Assembly (NCBI RefSeq): GCF_031432975.1
Contig: NZ_CP133838.1
Coordinates: forward strand, 2,666,001-2,730,000
Length of the DNA: 64,000 bases
Direction of reading: 5' to 3'
From: Buttiauxella selenatireducens
Lineage (GTDB): Bacteria; Pseudomonadota; Gammaproteobacteria; Enterobacterales; Enterobacteriaceae
The notes below the pieces were generated by a model. It was not told where the DNA came from. It saw only the letters and a list, made by a program, of their open reading frames with translations, and ran no database searches. The translations under genes were made by a program, and so were the position numbers. Each line of letters starts with the position of its first letter. Position 1 is the first letter of the stretch. Shown here one piece after another: positions 17,287-25,425 of this stretch.

Positions 17287-17358
17287 CTATTTGAGTTTAA
17301 TTTCAAGTCTTTCAGTATGGCGCATCATCCGCGGTTCGCTACCGTAGCCGCTGACAAT
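17287..17358 (-). pseudogene. remnant duplicating the 3' coding end of the ABC ATPase
   Basis: On the minus strand this reads SGYGSEPRMMRHTERLEIK and then a stop. It closely follows NGGYGSEPLVMRHTSRLEIQ near the C-terminus of the intact ATPase gene (about 17837-17900). The frame is kept and DNA similarity is high over about 65 bases. It seems to be a fragment left by a duplication or rearrangement of the ATPase gene, now separated from it by the 260-bp structured repeat. Confidence 0.7.
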
Positions 17359-17465
17359 GTGAGGAACATCGTTTATTGCAACGGTTTGATTTCCTCTGGA
17401 AAGCATCGTGCGTTCCCACGCTACGGGACTAAGCTATTCGACTCTCGCCAATGCGTTCACCGAAC

Positions 17466-17725
17466 CGGTTTTGACCTTATTCCCGGTATAAATTGCCCCA
17501 GTGTTCCCCATAAGTCAGGGTGGCGTGGTCGGGAACCACGCCAGTGAGCGATCGCCGGGAGCGAATCGCGAGCGACCCTGAACGTTGGGGATAAGCTGGG
17601 GTTTACCGCGAAGCGGCAATTTAAAACCGGGCGCCGAGGTCGCCAGGAGGGTGGCGTAACCCTCCTGGCACGTTCACCGTTAGCAACGGTTACAGAGATA
17701 ATCAGCCGCACGGGTGAACGGAAAA
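17466..17725 (+). repeat. 260-bp structured intergenic repeat, copy A
   Basis: Nearly identical to the reverse complement of 63387-63646: 260 bases with no gaps and about nine differences by eye. It is rich in hairpins. 17522-17529 pairs with 17535-17542 around a CGGGA loop, 17642-17652 with 17659-17669 (11 bp), and 17676-17681 with 17685-17690. There is also a CCGCGAAGCGG hairpin. A diverged relative lies at 63700-63928. No protein is likely from it. It sits just downstream of the ATPase stop codon. Confidence 0.88.
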
Positions 17726-17748
17726 CAGATGAATGACAGATATCACCC

Positions 17749-18843
17749 CTAACCCCGAATAAACGCCCGCCCATCACTATTAAACAAATAACAACTCTCC
17801 GGCGGAAGCCGCAGGCCGATACGTCGGTCAGCCTGAATTTCAAGCCTGGAAGTATGGCGCATCACTAACGGTTCGCTACCGTAGCCGCCGTTAACGTAGA
17901 GCAGTGTCTCGTTGCCCATTTGCTCGACAAACAGCACTTCACCTTCGATATCTGCCTGCGCCAGGTCGGTAATCTGGATATGTTCAGGGCGGATCCCCAG
18001 TTGCACCGCCTGTCCCTCCGGTACGCCAGCACCGTTTATCGGCAGCGAGACTTCCTGACGATTCTCAAGCCGGACGTCGCTGCGCAATGCGCTGCCGTGC
18101 GTTAACACGCCAGGGATCAGATTCATTTTGGGCGAGCCAATAAACTGTGCGACAAACATATTTGCCGGGCGGTCATATAACTCAAGCGGCGTGCCCACCT
18201 GCTCAATTCGCCCCTGATTTAACACCACAATGCGGTCAGCAAGCGTCATCGCCTCCACCTGATCGTGGGTGACGTACAAAATGGTGGCGTTAATTCTTTT
18301 GTGAAGTGCGGCAATTTCCATGCGCATTTGCACCCGCAGTGAAGCATCAAGATTGGAAAGCGGCTCATCGAATAAAAAGAGCCTTGGTTCGCGCACAATG
18401 GCACGGCCAATGGCCACGCGCTGGCGCTGACCGCCGGAGAGATCTTTTGGTCGCCGATCGAGCAAAGGCTCGAGCTGCAAAATTCGCGCACTTTCACGCA
18501 CTTTTTCGTCGATATCTTTTACTGGCAGCTTCGCCATCTCCAGCGCAAACGCCATGTTCTGGTACACCGTCATATGTGGGTAGAGCGCGTAAGACTGGAA
18601 CACCATACCGATACCGCGCTCTGACGGTGAATCATCGTTCACACAAACGCCGTCGATGCGCATCTCGCCTGCGCTTATCTCCTCAAGACCTGCGACCATC
18701 CGCAGCAAGGTGGATTTCCCGCAACCGGACGGCCCGACCACCACCACGAACTCCCCGCTGTTCACTTCCAGATCGAGTGGCTTAATCACTTCCGACGTGC
18801 TGCCGTAGCGTTTTTGAATTTTATCGAGCACGAGTTGCGCCAT
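17749..18843 (-). CDS. ABC sugar importer ATPase (MalK/UgpC/MsmK type)
   Basis: A 364-residue ATP-binding subunit. Seen in order: Walker A GPSGCGKST near 38-46, Q-loop VFQSY, signature LSGGQRQRVAIGRA, Walker B LFLFDEP, D-loop SNLDA and switch THDQVEAMTLADR. A C-terminal MalK-like regulatory (TOBE/OB) domain follows from about residue 235. It should power the two permeases encoded just upstream, in a disaccharide or oligosaccharide importer. It is the fourth gene of binding protein-permease-permease-ATPase, with a two-base gap to the permease. A partial duplicate of its 3' end lies 400 bases downstream. The substrate is inferred only from the alpha-glucosidases nearby. Confidence 0.93.
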   Translation of the reverse strand: MAQLVLDKIQKRYGSTSEVIKPLDLEVNSGEFVVVVGPSGCGKSTLLRMVAGLEEISAGEMRIDGVCVNDDSPSERGIGMVFQSYALYPHMTVYQNMAFALEMAKLPVKDIDEKVRESARILQLEPLLDRRPKDLSGGQRQRVAIGRAIVREPRLFLFDEPLSNLDASLRVQMRMEIAALHKRINATILYVTHDQVEAMTLADRIVVLNQGRIEQVGTPLELYDRPANMFVAQFIGSPKMNLIPGVLTHGSALRSDVRLENRQEVSLPINGAGVPEGQAVQLGIRPEHIQITDLAQADIEGEVLFVEQMGNETLLYVNGGYGSEPLVMRHTSRLEIQADRRIGLRLPPESCYLFNSDGRAFIRG

Positions 18844-18845
18844 GG

Positions 18846-19694
18846 TTATCCCTTAATCGCTCCGCTGGTAAGCCCGCTGACAATACGTTTCTGGAAGATA
18901 AGCACCAGTATGATAATCGGCAATGTCACCACCACCGACGCCGCCATAATGCTGCCCCACGGCAGCTCAAAAGTTGATGCACCGCTGAACATACTGATTG
19001 CCACGGGTACGGTGCGTTTATCACCGGAAATAATAAACGTCAGGGCAAACATGAATTCGTTCCACGCGCCGATAAACGCCAGCAGCCCGGTGGTGACCAG
19101 TGCAGGAGCCAGAATAGGCGCGAACACGCGACGAATAATGGTCCAGGTTTTCGCCCCATCCACAATCGCCGCCTCCTCCAGCTCAACCGGAATCGACTTC
19201 ATAAAAGTGGTCAGCACCCAGACGGTGAACGGCAGAGAAAAAGTGGTGTACGAAAGCACCAGTGCACCGAGCGAATCATAAAGCCCAAGAAAGCGCACCA
19301 GCTCAAACATGCCGGTTAGCACCGCCACCTGTGGGAACATCGATACACACAGAATGGTGAACAGCAGGAATTTACGCCCACGAAACGGCACTCGCGCCAG
19401 CGCAAACGAGGCGGTGATCGCCACCAACAAGCAGATACCCACAGTCACCGATGCCACCAGCACCGAATTAAGCAGACTGCGCGCGATGCCATTATCGACC
19501 AGCGCCACCACATAGTTATGCCAGTGATAACCACTGGGCAGATACGACGGTAAAAACAGCTCCTGGCCGGTGCGCAACGACGTCAGAATGGCGTAATAAA
19601 ATGGGAAAACGCAGAACAGCACGGCGAGCGTTGCGCCTGCATAAATAACCAGATGGTGACCAAATTTTCGCTGCCGACGCGTGGTTTTCATCAC
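18846..19694 (-). CDS. ABC sugar importer permease (MalG type)
   Basis: A 282-residue inner-membrane protein with six predicted hydrophobic segments. It carries the permease EAA loop (EEAAIVDGAKTWTIIRRVFA), which docks on the ATPase. The C-terminus (VSGLTSGAIKG) is the usual end of MalG-like CUT1 permeases. Its start overlaps the stop of the first permease by four bases, so the two are translationally coupled. It is part of the four-gene importer operon. Confidence 0.93.
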   Translation of the reverse strand: MMKTTRRQRKFGHHLVIYAGATLAVLFCVFPFYYAILTSLRTGQELFLPSYLPSGYHWHNYVVALVDNGIARSLLNSVLVASVTVGICLLVAITASFALARVPFRGRKFLLFTILCVSMFPQVAVLTGMFELVRFLGLYDSLGALVLSYTTFSLPFTVWVLTTFMKSIPVELEEAAIVDGAKTWTIIRRVFAPILAPALVTTGLLAFIGAWNEFMFALTFIISGDKRTVPVAISMFSGASTFELPWGSIMAASVVVTLPIIILVLIFQKRIVSGLTSGAIKG

Positions 19695-20608
19695 CGCTTC
19701 TCCTTTTCGTTCAAACGTGAAACGCGGATAAAGCAGGCTGCAATCCCCGCCACCATCATGAACACCAGCACCGAGGCTGCCGAGCCGACGCCCATATCCT
19801 GATAGGAGATGATTTGCTCACGGGCATAACCGGAAACGGACATTGTCGCCTCGCTGTTGGAGGTCAGTACGAAAATCAAATCGAAGATGCGCATCGCGTC
19901 CATGATGCGGAAGATCAACGCCACAATCATGGCGGGCATGATTAGCGGTAGCGTGATGCGCTTAAACCGTTGCCAGGCACTGGCGCCATCTACGCGCGCG
20001 GCTTCGTAGAGATCGGTGGGGATCAGTTGAAGGGCCGCCAGCAACATTAACGCCATAAACGGCGTGGTTTTCCAGACATCAGCAATCACCACCGCCCACA
20101 TCGACAGCGACGGTTCAGCAATCCACGCCAGATGCGCCTGGTAACCGAATATTTTCGCCAACAAGTCGTTCACCACGCCGTACTGATCATGGAACATCCA
20201 ACCCCACATTTTGGCGCTGACGATAGTCGGAATGGCCCACGGCACCAGAATCGCCGTACGCACTAGTCCCTGACCACGAAACTTCTGGTTCATCAGCAGC
20301 GCCAGCAGCATGCCAAATAGCAGTTCTAACCCTACGGACACCACGGTAAACCACAACGTGTTACCGACGGCCTGCCACCAAAGCGGATCAACCAGCACGC
20401 CGCGGCTGTCACCACCGTTTGCGGCGTAATAGTTTGCCAACCCCACCATTTGGTACTCGGACGGGTTGTCGAGCATCGCATTGGTGAAACTGAAAAAGAA
20501 GGTGCGCACCAGCGGCCAACCCGCCGCCAGTGCAAGAAGTAAGAGTGCGGGCGCCACCAGTATCCATGCGATACGGCGACGCCGCTGTTGGTAACCTGAG
20601 TGCGCCAA
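19691..20608 (-). CDS. ABC sugar importer permease (MalF type)
   Basis: A 305-residue inner-membrane permease of the CUT1 family with a cytoplasmic basic N-terminus (QQRRRR) and a first segment near residues 14-35. The EAA loop YEAARVDGASAWQRFKRITL is near residue 200. It pairs with the MalG-type subunit encoded next, with an ATGA overlap. It directly follows the binding-protein gene with no gap. Confidence 0.93.
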   Translation of the reverse strand: MAHSGYQQRRRRIAWILVAPALLLLALAAGWPLVRTFFFSFTNAMLDNPSEYQMVGLANYYAANGGDSRGVLVDPLWWQAVGNTLWFTVVSVGLELLFGMLLALLMNQKFRGQGLVRTAILVPWAIPTIVSAKMWGWMFHDQYGVVNDLLAKIFGYQAHLAWIAEPSLSMWAVVIADVWKTTPFMALMLLAALQLIPTDLYEAARVDGASAWQRFKRITLPLIMPAMIVALIFRIMDAMRIFDLIFVLTSNSEATMSVSGYAREQIISYQDMGVGSAASVLVFMMVAGIAACFIRVSRLNEKEKR

Positions 20609-21874
20609 TTAATGCCAGTCCTTACCTTTGACGCGTTCCAGACGTTTTTCCAGATCCGCCACGGCAGTCTTGCCGTCACTGCCGCCATTGAGCACCTTAA
20701 AGGTCACGTTGAAAATGGCGTTAGAGACACGCGGGTACTGGCTTTTGGTTGCTGTTGCCGGACGCGGAACCGCATTGGCGAAAATCTCTTTAAACAGCGT
20801 CAGATGCGGCGCGGTTTCCAGCACCGCTTTGTCCTCATATAAGGCCGAGCGCGTCGGTGCGAAGCCAAGATATTTCAGCTGCATTTTCTGCGAATCGGCG
20901 TCGGTGAGGATTTTCAGCAGCGCAATGGCCGCATCTTTGTTTTTGGTGTTCGCATTGATTGACCACTGCCAACCACCAAGTGCGTTTGCCGATTTTCCAT
21001 CCGGCCCTGCAGGAAGTGGTGCGACGCCCACTTTGCCTTTCAGCGGGCTATCTGCCCCTTGTGAAAGCAAATAGGCGTAAGGCCAGTTGCGCATAAACAG
21101 CGCGTCGCCGTTCTGGAACACCGAACGCGATTCTTCTTCTTTGTAGCCTAACGCCCCTTTCGGGGCGATTTTCCCAATCCAGCCCGCCACCATATCCAGC
21201 GCGGCGGCGGCCTTCGGATTATTAATGGTCACGTTCCCTTTTTCGTCGATGAACGTACCACCGCCGTAAGAATCAATCCATTCCAGCGCATTACAGGTCA
21301 ACCCCTCATACGACTTACCCTGGAAGATCATGCCCCAGAAGTTTTTATGCCCGGCTTTGCGTTCTTCTTCCTGAATTTTGGTGGCGATACGCGTCAGGTC
21401 TTCCCAGGTTTTTGGCGGCTGTTCGTTGTATTTTTCCAGCAGATCTTTGCGGTAATAGAGCACGCCCGTATCGAGATAAGCCGGAACCGCTTTGACTTTG
21501 CCGTTCACCGTGTCGTTTGCCCAGGGGCCGGGGAAGAAATCGCCTTTCATATCGGCAACCGCATCAGTCAAATCGAGCGTTTGCTTATCCAGCAGCCCCA
21601 CCCAGATAGTATCGGACTGGAACAAATCGACTGCTTTCTCATCTTTGGCCGCAAATAATTGCTGAAGCAAAGCCAGCTTCTCGTCAGATGCCGCAGGAAA
21701 CTCGATGAACTCCAGCTTGTTGCTGGTCTGCTTTTCAAAACGGTCTTTGACGTAGTTGCAGTATTCCTTACCGCCGGGGGAGATCGGACATTCCATACGC
21801 AGAGTATCGGCCAGCGCGGCATTAGAAACGCCCGCCAGCGCTAAGGTAATAAGACTTAACGTCAGCTTTTTCAT
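20609..21874 (-). CDS. ABC sugar importer solute-binding protein
   Basis: A 421-residue periplasmic binding protein (family 1, MalE/ThuE-like) with a Sec signal peptide ending near SNAALA. There is no lipobox, as expected for a soluble Gram-negative receptor. Conserved segments include AVPAYLDTGVLYYRKDLLEKY and the ALGGWQWSINANTK region with aromatic residues fit for stacking on sugar. It is the first gene of the importer operon; its promoter must lie in 21875-22160. The substrate is likely an alpha-linked disaccharide or oligosaccharide, inferred from the GH13 genes downstream. Confidence 0.92.
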   Translation of the reverse strand: MKKLTLSLITLALAGVSNAALADTLRMECPISPGGKEYCNYVKDRFEKQTSNKLEFIEFPAASDEKLALLQQLFAAKDEKAVDLFQSDTIWVGLLDKQTLDLTDAVADMKGDFFPGPWANDTVNGKVKAVPAYLDTGVLYYRKDLLEKYNEQPPKTWEDLTRIATKIQEEERKAGHKNFWGMIFQGKSYEGLTCNALEWIDSYGGGTFIDEKGNVTINNPKAAAALDMVAGWIGKIAPKGALGYKEEESRSVFQNGDALFMRNWPYAYLLSQGADSPLKGKVGVAPLPAGPDGKSANALGGWQWSINANTKNKDAAIALLKILTDADSQKMQLKYLGFAPTRSALYEDKAVLETAPHLTLFKEIFANAVPRPATATKSQYPRVSNAIFNVTFKVLNGGSDGKTAVADLEKRLERVKGKDWH

Positions 21875-22160
21875 TGTTTCCTCTTTTGTTCAGACCAAAT
21901 CGGAGGGAGGTGAAAAAACAGCACACCATTCAAAAGGCTAGTTAATAACCAACCCATGCGGCAACTTAGCACCCTAACCTTTGTACGAATTCTCGACGTG
22001 GTGCACGTATCGCTATTTTTTATTTCACTTTTGCGAGAGACACGCTACGCGGCTCTGTTTTGGTGCGGTTTGGGGCAATATCGCTATCGCCCCGTCAATA
22101 CCGTGAGAAGAGAGAAGTGTGATGCAAAGATTCAGGGAAATGACACGCGGCTCGGGAGGC
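21875..22160. other. intergenic region before the ABC importer operon
   Basis: It separates the dehydrogenase operon from the importer operon on the same strand. It holds a short inverted repeat, ACGTGGTGCACGT (near 21997-22009), and an imperfect hairpin (22072-22093). The AATCGATT operator seen upstream of the MFS gene is not repeated here. No clear promoter or terminator could be fixed. Confidence 0.4.
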
Positions 22161-23276
22161 TCACCACTCCAGCCATTCTCCACCGCGTTGGCTACTTTCG
22201 CGTATTGCCTCAATGAATTTCATGCCGGAGATCCCCTGCTCAATACCCGGCAGCAACGGCGCACTGCCGCCACGAATTTTGACGGCGGCTTCGCGGTAGA
22301 TTTGCGCGAATCCTTCCAGATACCCTTCAGGATGCCCGGCAGGAGTTCGGCACTGGTGGCGCACTGAGTCGTGGTTGTTCACTCCGTTTCGCGTGACAGT
22401 GTAACTGTTTCCGTGATGTGGATGGATTTCCAGAATCTCAGGCTGCTGCTGGCGGAAGCTGATGCTCGCCCTGCTACCCACAATTCGCAGGCGCAGATCG
22501 TTTTCAAAACCGGGTGCGACCTGGCTTGCCCATAAACGCCCTCTTGCACCATTGGCATAGCGCATTTCGGCGTACACTTCATCATCCAGCACCCGCCCAG
22601 GAATTCGGGTTAGCAGTTCACCACGCACCACTTCGGGCTCCATACCACTGACAAACGCCGCCAGTTGCCAGGCGTGAGTGCCAATATCACCGATAGCCCC
22701 GGCACCCGCCATCGCAGGATTACCGCGCCAACTGGCTTGTTTGTTGTCAGTCAACTCAAGGCGGTCGTTCAGCCAATCCTGCAAATACTCCACTTCAATG
22801 GCACGAATATCGCCGATTTCGCTGTTGGCAATCCGCGCGCGGGCTTCGCGCACCATCGGCAGTGCGCTGTAGTTGTGGGTGAGAATAAAGTGACGGCCAG
22901 TGGTTTCGATAACCTGCGCAAGCCCCCTTGCTTCGGCAAGCGTGACGCCGAGTGGTTTATCGCAAATCACGTGAATGCCGTGTTCCAGAAAAGCTTTTGC
23001 CACCGGAACGTGCAGGTGATTAGGCGTCACAATCGAGACCGCTTCGATGCCATCCGGGCGCGCGGACTCGTGCAGCACCATCTCCTGCCAGCTTGCGTAA
23101 CAGCGGTCACTTTCGACAAACAACCCTGCACCGCTGCGTTTTGCGACTTCAGGGGAAGACGAAAACGCCCCGGCAACTAACTCAAACTGATCATCAAGCC
23201 GTGCGGCAATACGGTGCACGCCGCCAATAAACGAGCCTTCACCGCCACCGACCATACCTAAACGGATACGTTTCAT
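22161..23276 (-). CDS. Gfo/Idh/MocA family sugar oxidoreductase 1
   Basis: A 371-residue NAD(P)-dependent oxidoreductase. The N-terminal Rossmann motif is GMVGGGEGSFIGGVHR, the family E/DKP motif is CDKPLG, and the catalytic-region motif is GAIGDIGTHAWQL with the expected Asp and His. Members oxidise ring hydroxyls of sugars, inositols or glycosides, often at C3. It is the last gene of the MFS-oxidoreductase-isomerase-oxidoreductase operon, two bases after the isomerase. The trio recalls the E. coli YcjQ-YcjR-YcjS logic (oxidise, epimerise, reduce), although YcjQ is a zinc enzyme and these genes are not clear orthologues. Confidence 0.88.
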   Translation of the reverse strand: MKRIRLGMVGGGEGSFIGGVHRIAARLDDQFELVAGAFSSSPEVAKRSGAGLFVESDRCYASWQEMVLHESARPDGIEAVSIVTPNHLHVPVAKAFLEHGIHVICDKPLGVTLAEARGLAQVIETTGRHFILTHNYSALPMVREARARIANSEIGDIRAIEVEYLQDWLNDRLELTDNKQASWRGNPAMAGAGAIGDIGTHAWQLAAFVSGMEPEVVRGELLTRIPGRVLDDEVYAEMRYANGARGRLWASQVAPGFENDLRLRIVGSRASISFRQQQPEILEIHPHHGNSYTVTRNGVNNHDSVRHQCRTPAGHPEGYLEGFAQIYREAAVKIRGGSAPLLPGIEQGISGMKFIEAIRESSQRGGEWLEW

Positions 23277-23278
23277 GG

Positions 23279-24337
23279 TTACTCCTCCAGCCCGAGCATA
23301 CGACGCACCGCAGATGTTTCACTTTTGCTGTTTGCGAAGTCGTCAAAGGCATAGTCGGCCACCGGAATAATATGATCGACGATAAATTTGGCTCCTTCGC
23401 GCGCGCCCGCATCGCCTGATTTCAAGCAACACTCCCATTCAAGCGTAGCCCATCCGGCATAGTCATATTGAGCAAGTTTGCTGAAGATCCCCTTGAAGTT
23501 AATCTGCCCGTCGCCCAACGAACGGAAACGCCCTGCGCGGTCAATCCACGGCTGATAACCTGCGTATACGCCACTTTTTGCAGAGGTCTGAAACTCAGCG
23601 TCTTTAACGTGGAAGGCTTTGATTCGCGCGTGGTAGTGGTCGATAAAGCCGAGGTAATCCATGTGTTGCAGCAACATGTGGCTCGGGTCGTACAGAATAT
23701 TGCAGCGCGGGTGGTTATCGACCAGCGCCAGAAAACGCTCGAAGGTGACGCCATCGTGCAAGTCTTCGCCGGGATGTAACTCAAAACAAACGTCTACGCC
23801 CGCTTCGTCAAAGCTATTTAAAATAGGTAACCAGCGGGCGGCTAATTCACGAAACGCCTCGTCAATCAGCTGTTCGTTACGCGGCGGCCACGGATAAAAA
23901 TAGGGCCAGGCCAGCGCCCCAGAAAAGGTGGCATGCGCTTTCAGGCCTAAATTTTGTGAAGCGCGTGCGGCCTGTTTCAGGCTATTTACCGCCCACTGCT
24001 GACGAGCGCTGGCATCGTGTGCCACTTCCGGTGGCGCAAACCCAGAAAATGCCGCGTCATACGCCGGATGCACCGCAACCAGTTGCCCTTGCAGGTGGGT
24101 TGAAAGCTCGCTGATTTCCAGCCCACTTTTTGCCAACACAGCGCGAATTTCTGCGCAATATTCCAGGCTTTGTGCGGCTTTGGCGAGATCGAAAATATGC
24201 GGTAAGTGCGTGGGGATTTGTACGGCTTTATAACCCAGCCCCGCAGCCCAGACGGCAAGGGAGTCCAGCGAATTAAACGGGGGGTTATCCGTAATAAACT
24301 GCGAGAGAAAAATGGATGGCCCTTTCAGGGTTTTCAT
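23279..24337 (-). CDS. sugar isomerase/epimerase of the AP-endonuclease-2 TIM-barrel family
   Basis: A 352-residue TIM-barrel protein. Likely metal ligands are the Glu in CFELHPGED, Asp and His in LYDPSHM, His in KAFHVKD and the last Glu in ATLEWE. Such enzymes epimerise or isomerise sugars or keto-sugars, and some cleave 3-keto-glycosides. It lies between two Gfo/Idh/MocA genes: its start overlaps the previous stop by one base and the next gene is two bases away. Together this suggests a pathway that oxidises a glycoside, acts on the keto form and reduces the product. The exact reaction cannot be read from sequence. Confidence 0.85.
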   Translation of the reverse strand: MKTLKGPSIFLSQFITDNPPFNSLDSLAVWAAGLGYKAVQIPTHLPHIFDLAKAAQSLEYCAEIRAVLAKSGLEISELSTHLQGQLVAVHPAYDAAFSGFAPPEVAHDASARQQWAVNSLKQAARASQNLGLKAHATFSGALAWPYFYPWPPRNEQLIDEAFRELAARWLPILNSFDEAGVDVCFELHPGEDLHDGVTFERFLALVDNHPRCNILYDPSHMLLQHMDYLGFIDHYHARIKAFHVKDAEFQTSAKSGVYAGYQPWIDRAGRFRSLGDGQINFKGIFSKLAQYDYAGWATLEWECCLKSGDAGAREGAKFIVDHIIPVADYAFDDFANSKSETSAVRRMLGLEE

Positions 24338-25425
24338 TACAACATCTCCTTAATCATCACCGTGCGTTGTTCACGAACCGCGCGATCCGCCGCCAGCACC
24401 ACGGCCAGGCTTTCAATCGCCTGCTGCTGATGCAGCGCCAAATCGCTATCGTCGTATATGGCACGGGCAAAAAACTGTTGTTCGAGTTGGCACAAGGCAA
24501 AGTGGTCAGGCTCATGGGTTGCCGTCACCCACTCATCCTTATGAGCAAACTCGCCCTGCGGATTTAATTGGGCGTGATGAATGCGTAACGATTCGGTACG
24601 CGTGTGCGCCTCGACATTCGCCGATTGCCCTTCACCCGCGGCTTCTCGCGCCACAATGGACACCGACCCCAGCGGGCCAATGACATCTTTAATAAAGAAG
24701 GCCGTTTGGCTCATCATTGGCCCCCAACCCGCTTCGTACCAGCCGACTGAACCGTCGGCAAAACGCACCTGAAGCTGGCCGTAGTTAAACTGCCCGGTAG
24801 GAATGTCGTCACTCAGGCGCGCGCCCACTGCGCTCACCGACAGTGGGCTGGATTGGGTCATCTGGCACATCACATCAAGGTAATGCACGCCGCAATCGAC
24901 GATGGGCGAAAGCGACTGCATCAACATTTTGTGCGTGTGCCAGGCGCTACCGCTGCTTTGCTGATTAAGGTTCATGCGCATAACCAACGGTTTGCCAAGC
25001 CCGTGTGACAGCGTAATAAACTGCTGCCAGACGGGGTGATGACGCAGGATATAGCCGACCACCAGTTTTTTGTCCGCAAGCTTCGCCGTCGCAACAACAC
25101 GCTTTGCCCCGCTCACCGTTGTGGCGAGCGGTTTTTCAAGAAACACATGGCAACCGGCGGCAAGCGCCGTCAGCGCCAGCGCCTCATGGCTATCAGGCCA
25201 GGTGGCGATGCATACGGCATCAGCCTGAGTCTCTTTAATCGCCTGCTGCAAATTGTCGAACAGCGGAATGTCGGACTTCAACTGCGCTTTCAGGTGAGTT
25301 TTCGACTCTCCGCGGGCCACCAGCCCGCAGAGTGTAAACTCGTCCAAATGCTGATACGCAAGGCTGTGGGCGGCCCCCATATTTCCGCAGCCCACGACCA
25401 ATACGCGCAGCGGCTTATTTGCCAT
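24337..25425 (-). CDS. Gfo/Idh/MocA family sugar oxidoreductase 2
   Basis: A 362-residue oxidoreductase with the Rossmann motif VVGCGNMGAAHS, the family motif LEKPLA and the catalytic motif DCGVHYLDVM, in which Asp and His are present. It is only distantly similar to oxidoreductase 1, so the two probably act on different intermediates or opposite directions of a redox-neutral pathway. It overlaps the 3' end of the MFS gene by 11 bases and the isomerase start by one base. This shows a tight operon controlled from the promoter next to lacI. Confidence 0.88.
   Translation of the reverse strand: MANKPLRVLVVGCGNMGAAHSLAYQHLDEFTLCGLVARGESKTHLKAQLKSDIPLFDNLQQAIKETQADAVCIATWPDSHEALALTALAAGCHVFLEKPLATTVSGAKRVVATAKLADKKLVVGYILRHHPVWQQFITLSHGLGKPLVMRMNLNQQSSGSAWHTHKMLMQSLSPIVDCGVHYLDVMCQMTQSSPLSVSAVGARLSDDIPTGQFNYGQLQVRFADGSVGWYEAGWGPMMSQTAFFIKDVIGPLGSVSIVAREAAGEGQSANVEAHTRTESLRIHHAQLNPQGEFAHKDEWVTATHEPDHFALCQLEQQFFARAIYDDSDLALHQQQAIESLAVVLAADRAVREQRTVMIKEML

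Noticed and set aside
17457-17843. 128-residue ORF on the minus strand across the structured repeat and the ATPase end
   Set aside because: It runs through repeat A and overlaps the ATPase gene in another frame; the repeat's hairpins and its copies explain the open frame better.
22072-22093. Hairpin GGGGCAATA/TATCGCCCC as a terminator
   Set aside because: One mismatch and no T-run on either strand; kept only as a note in the intergenic entry.
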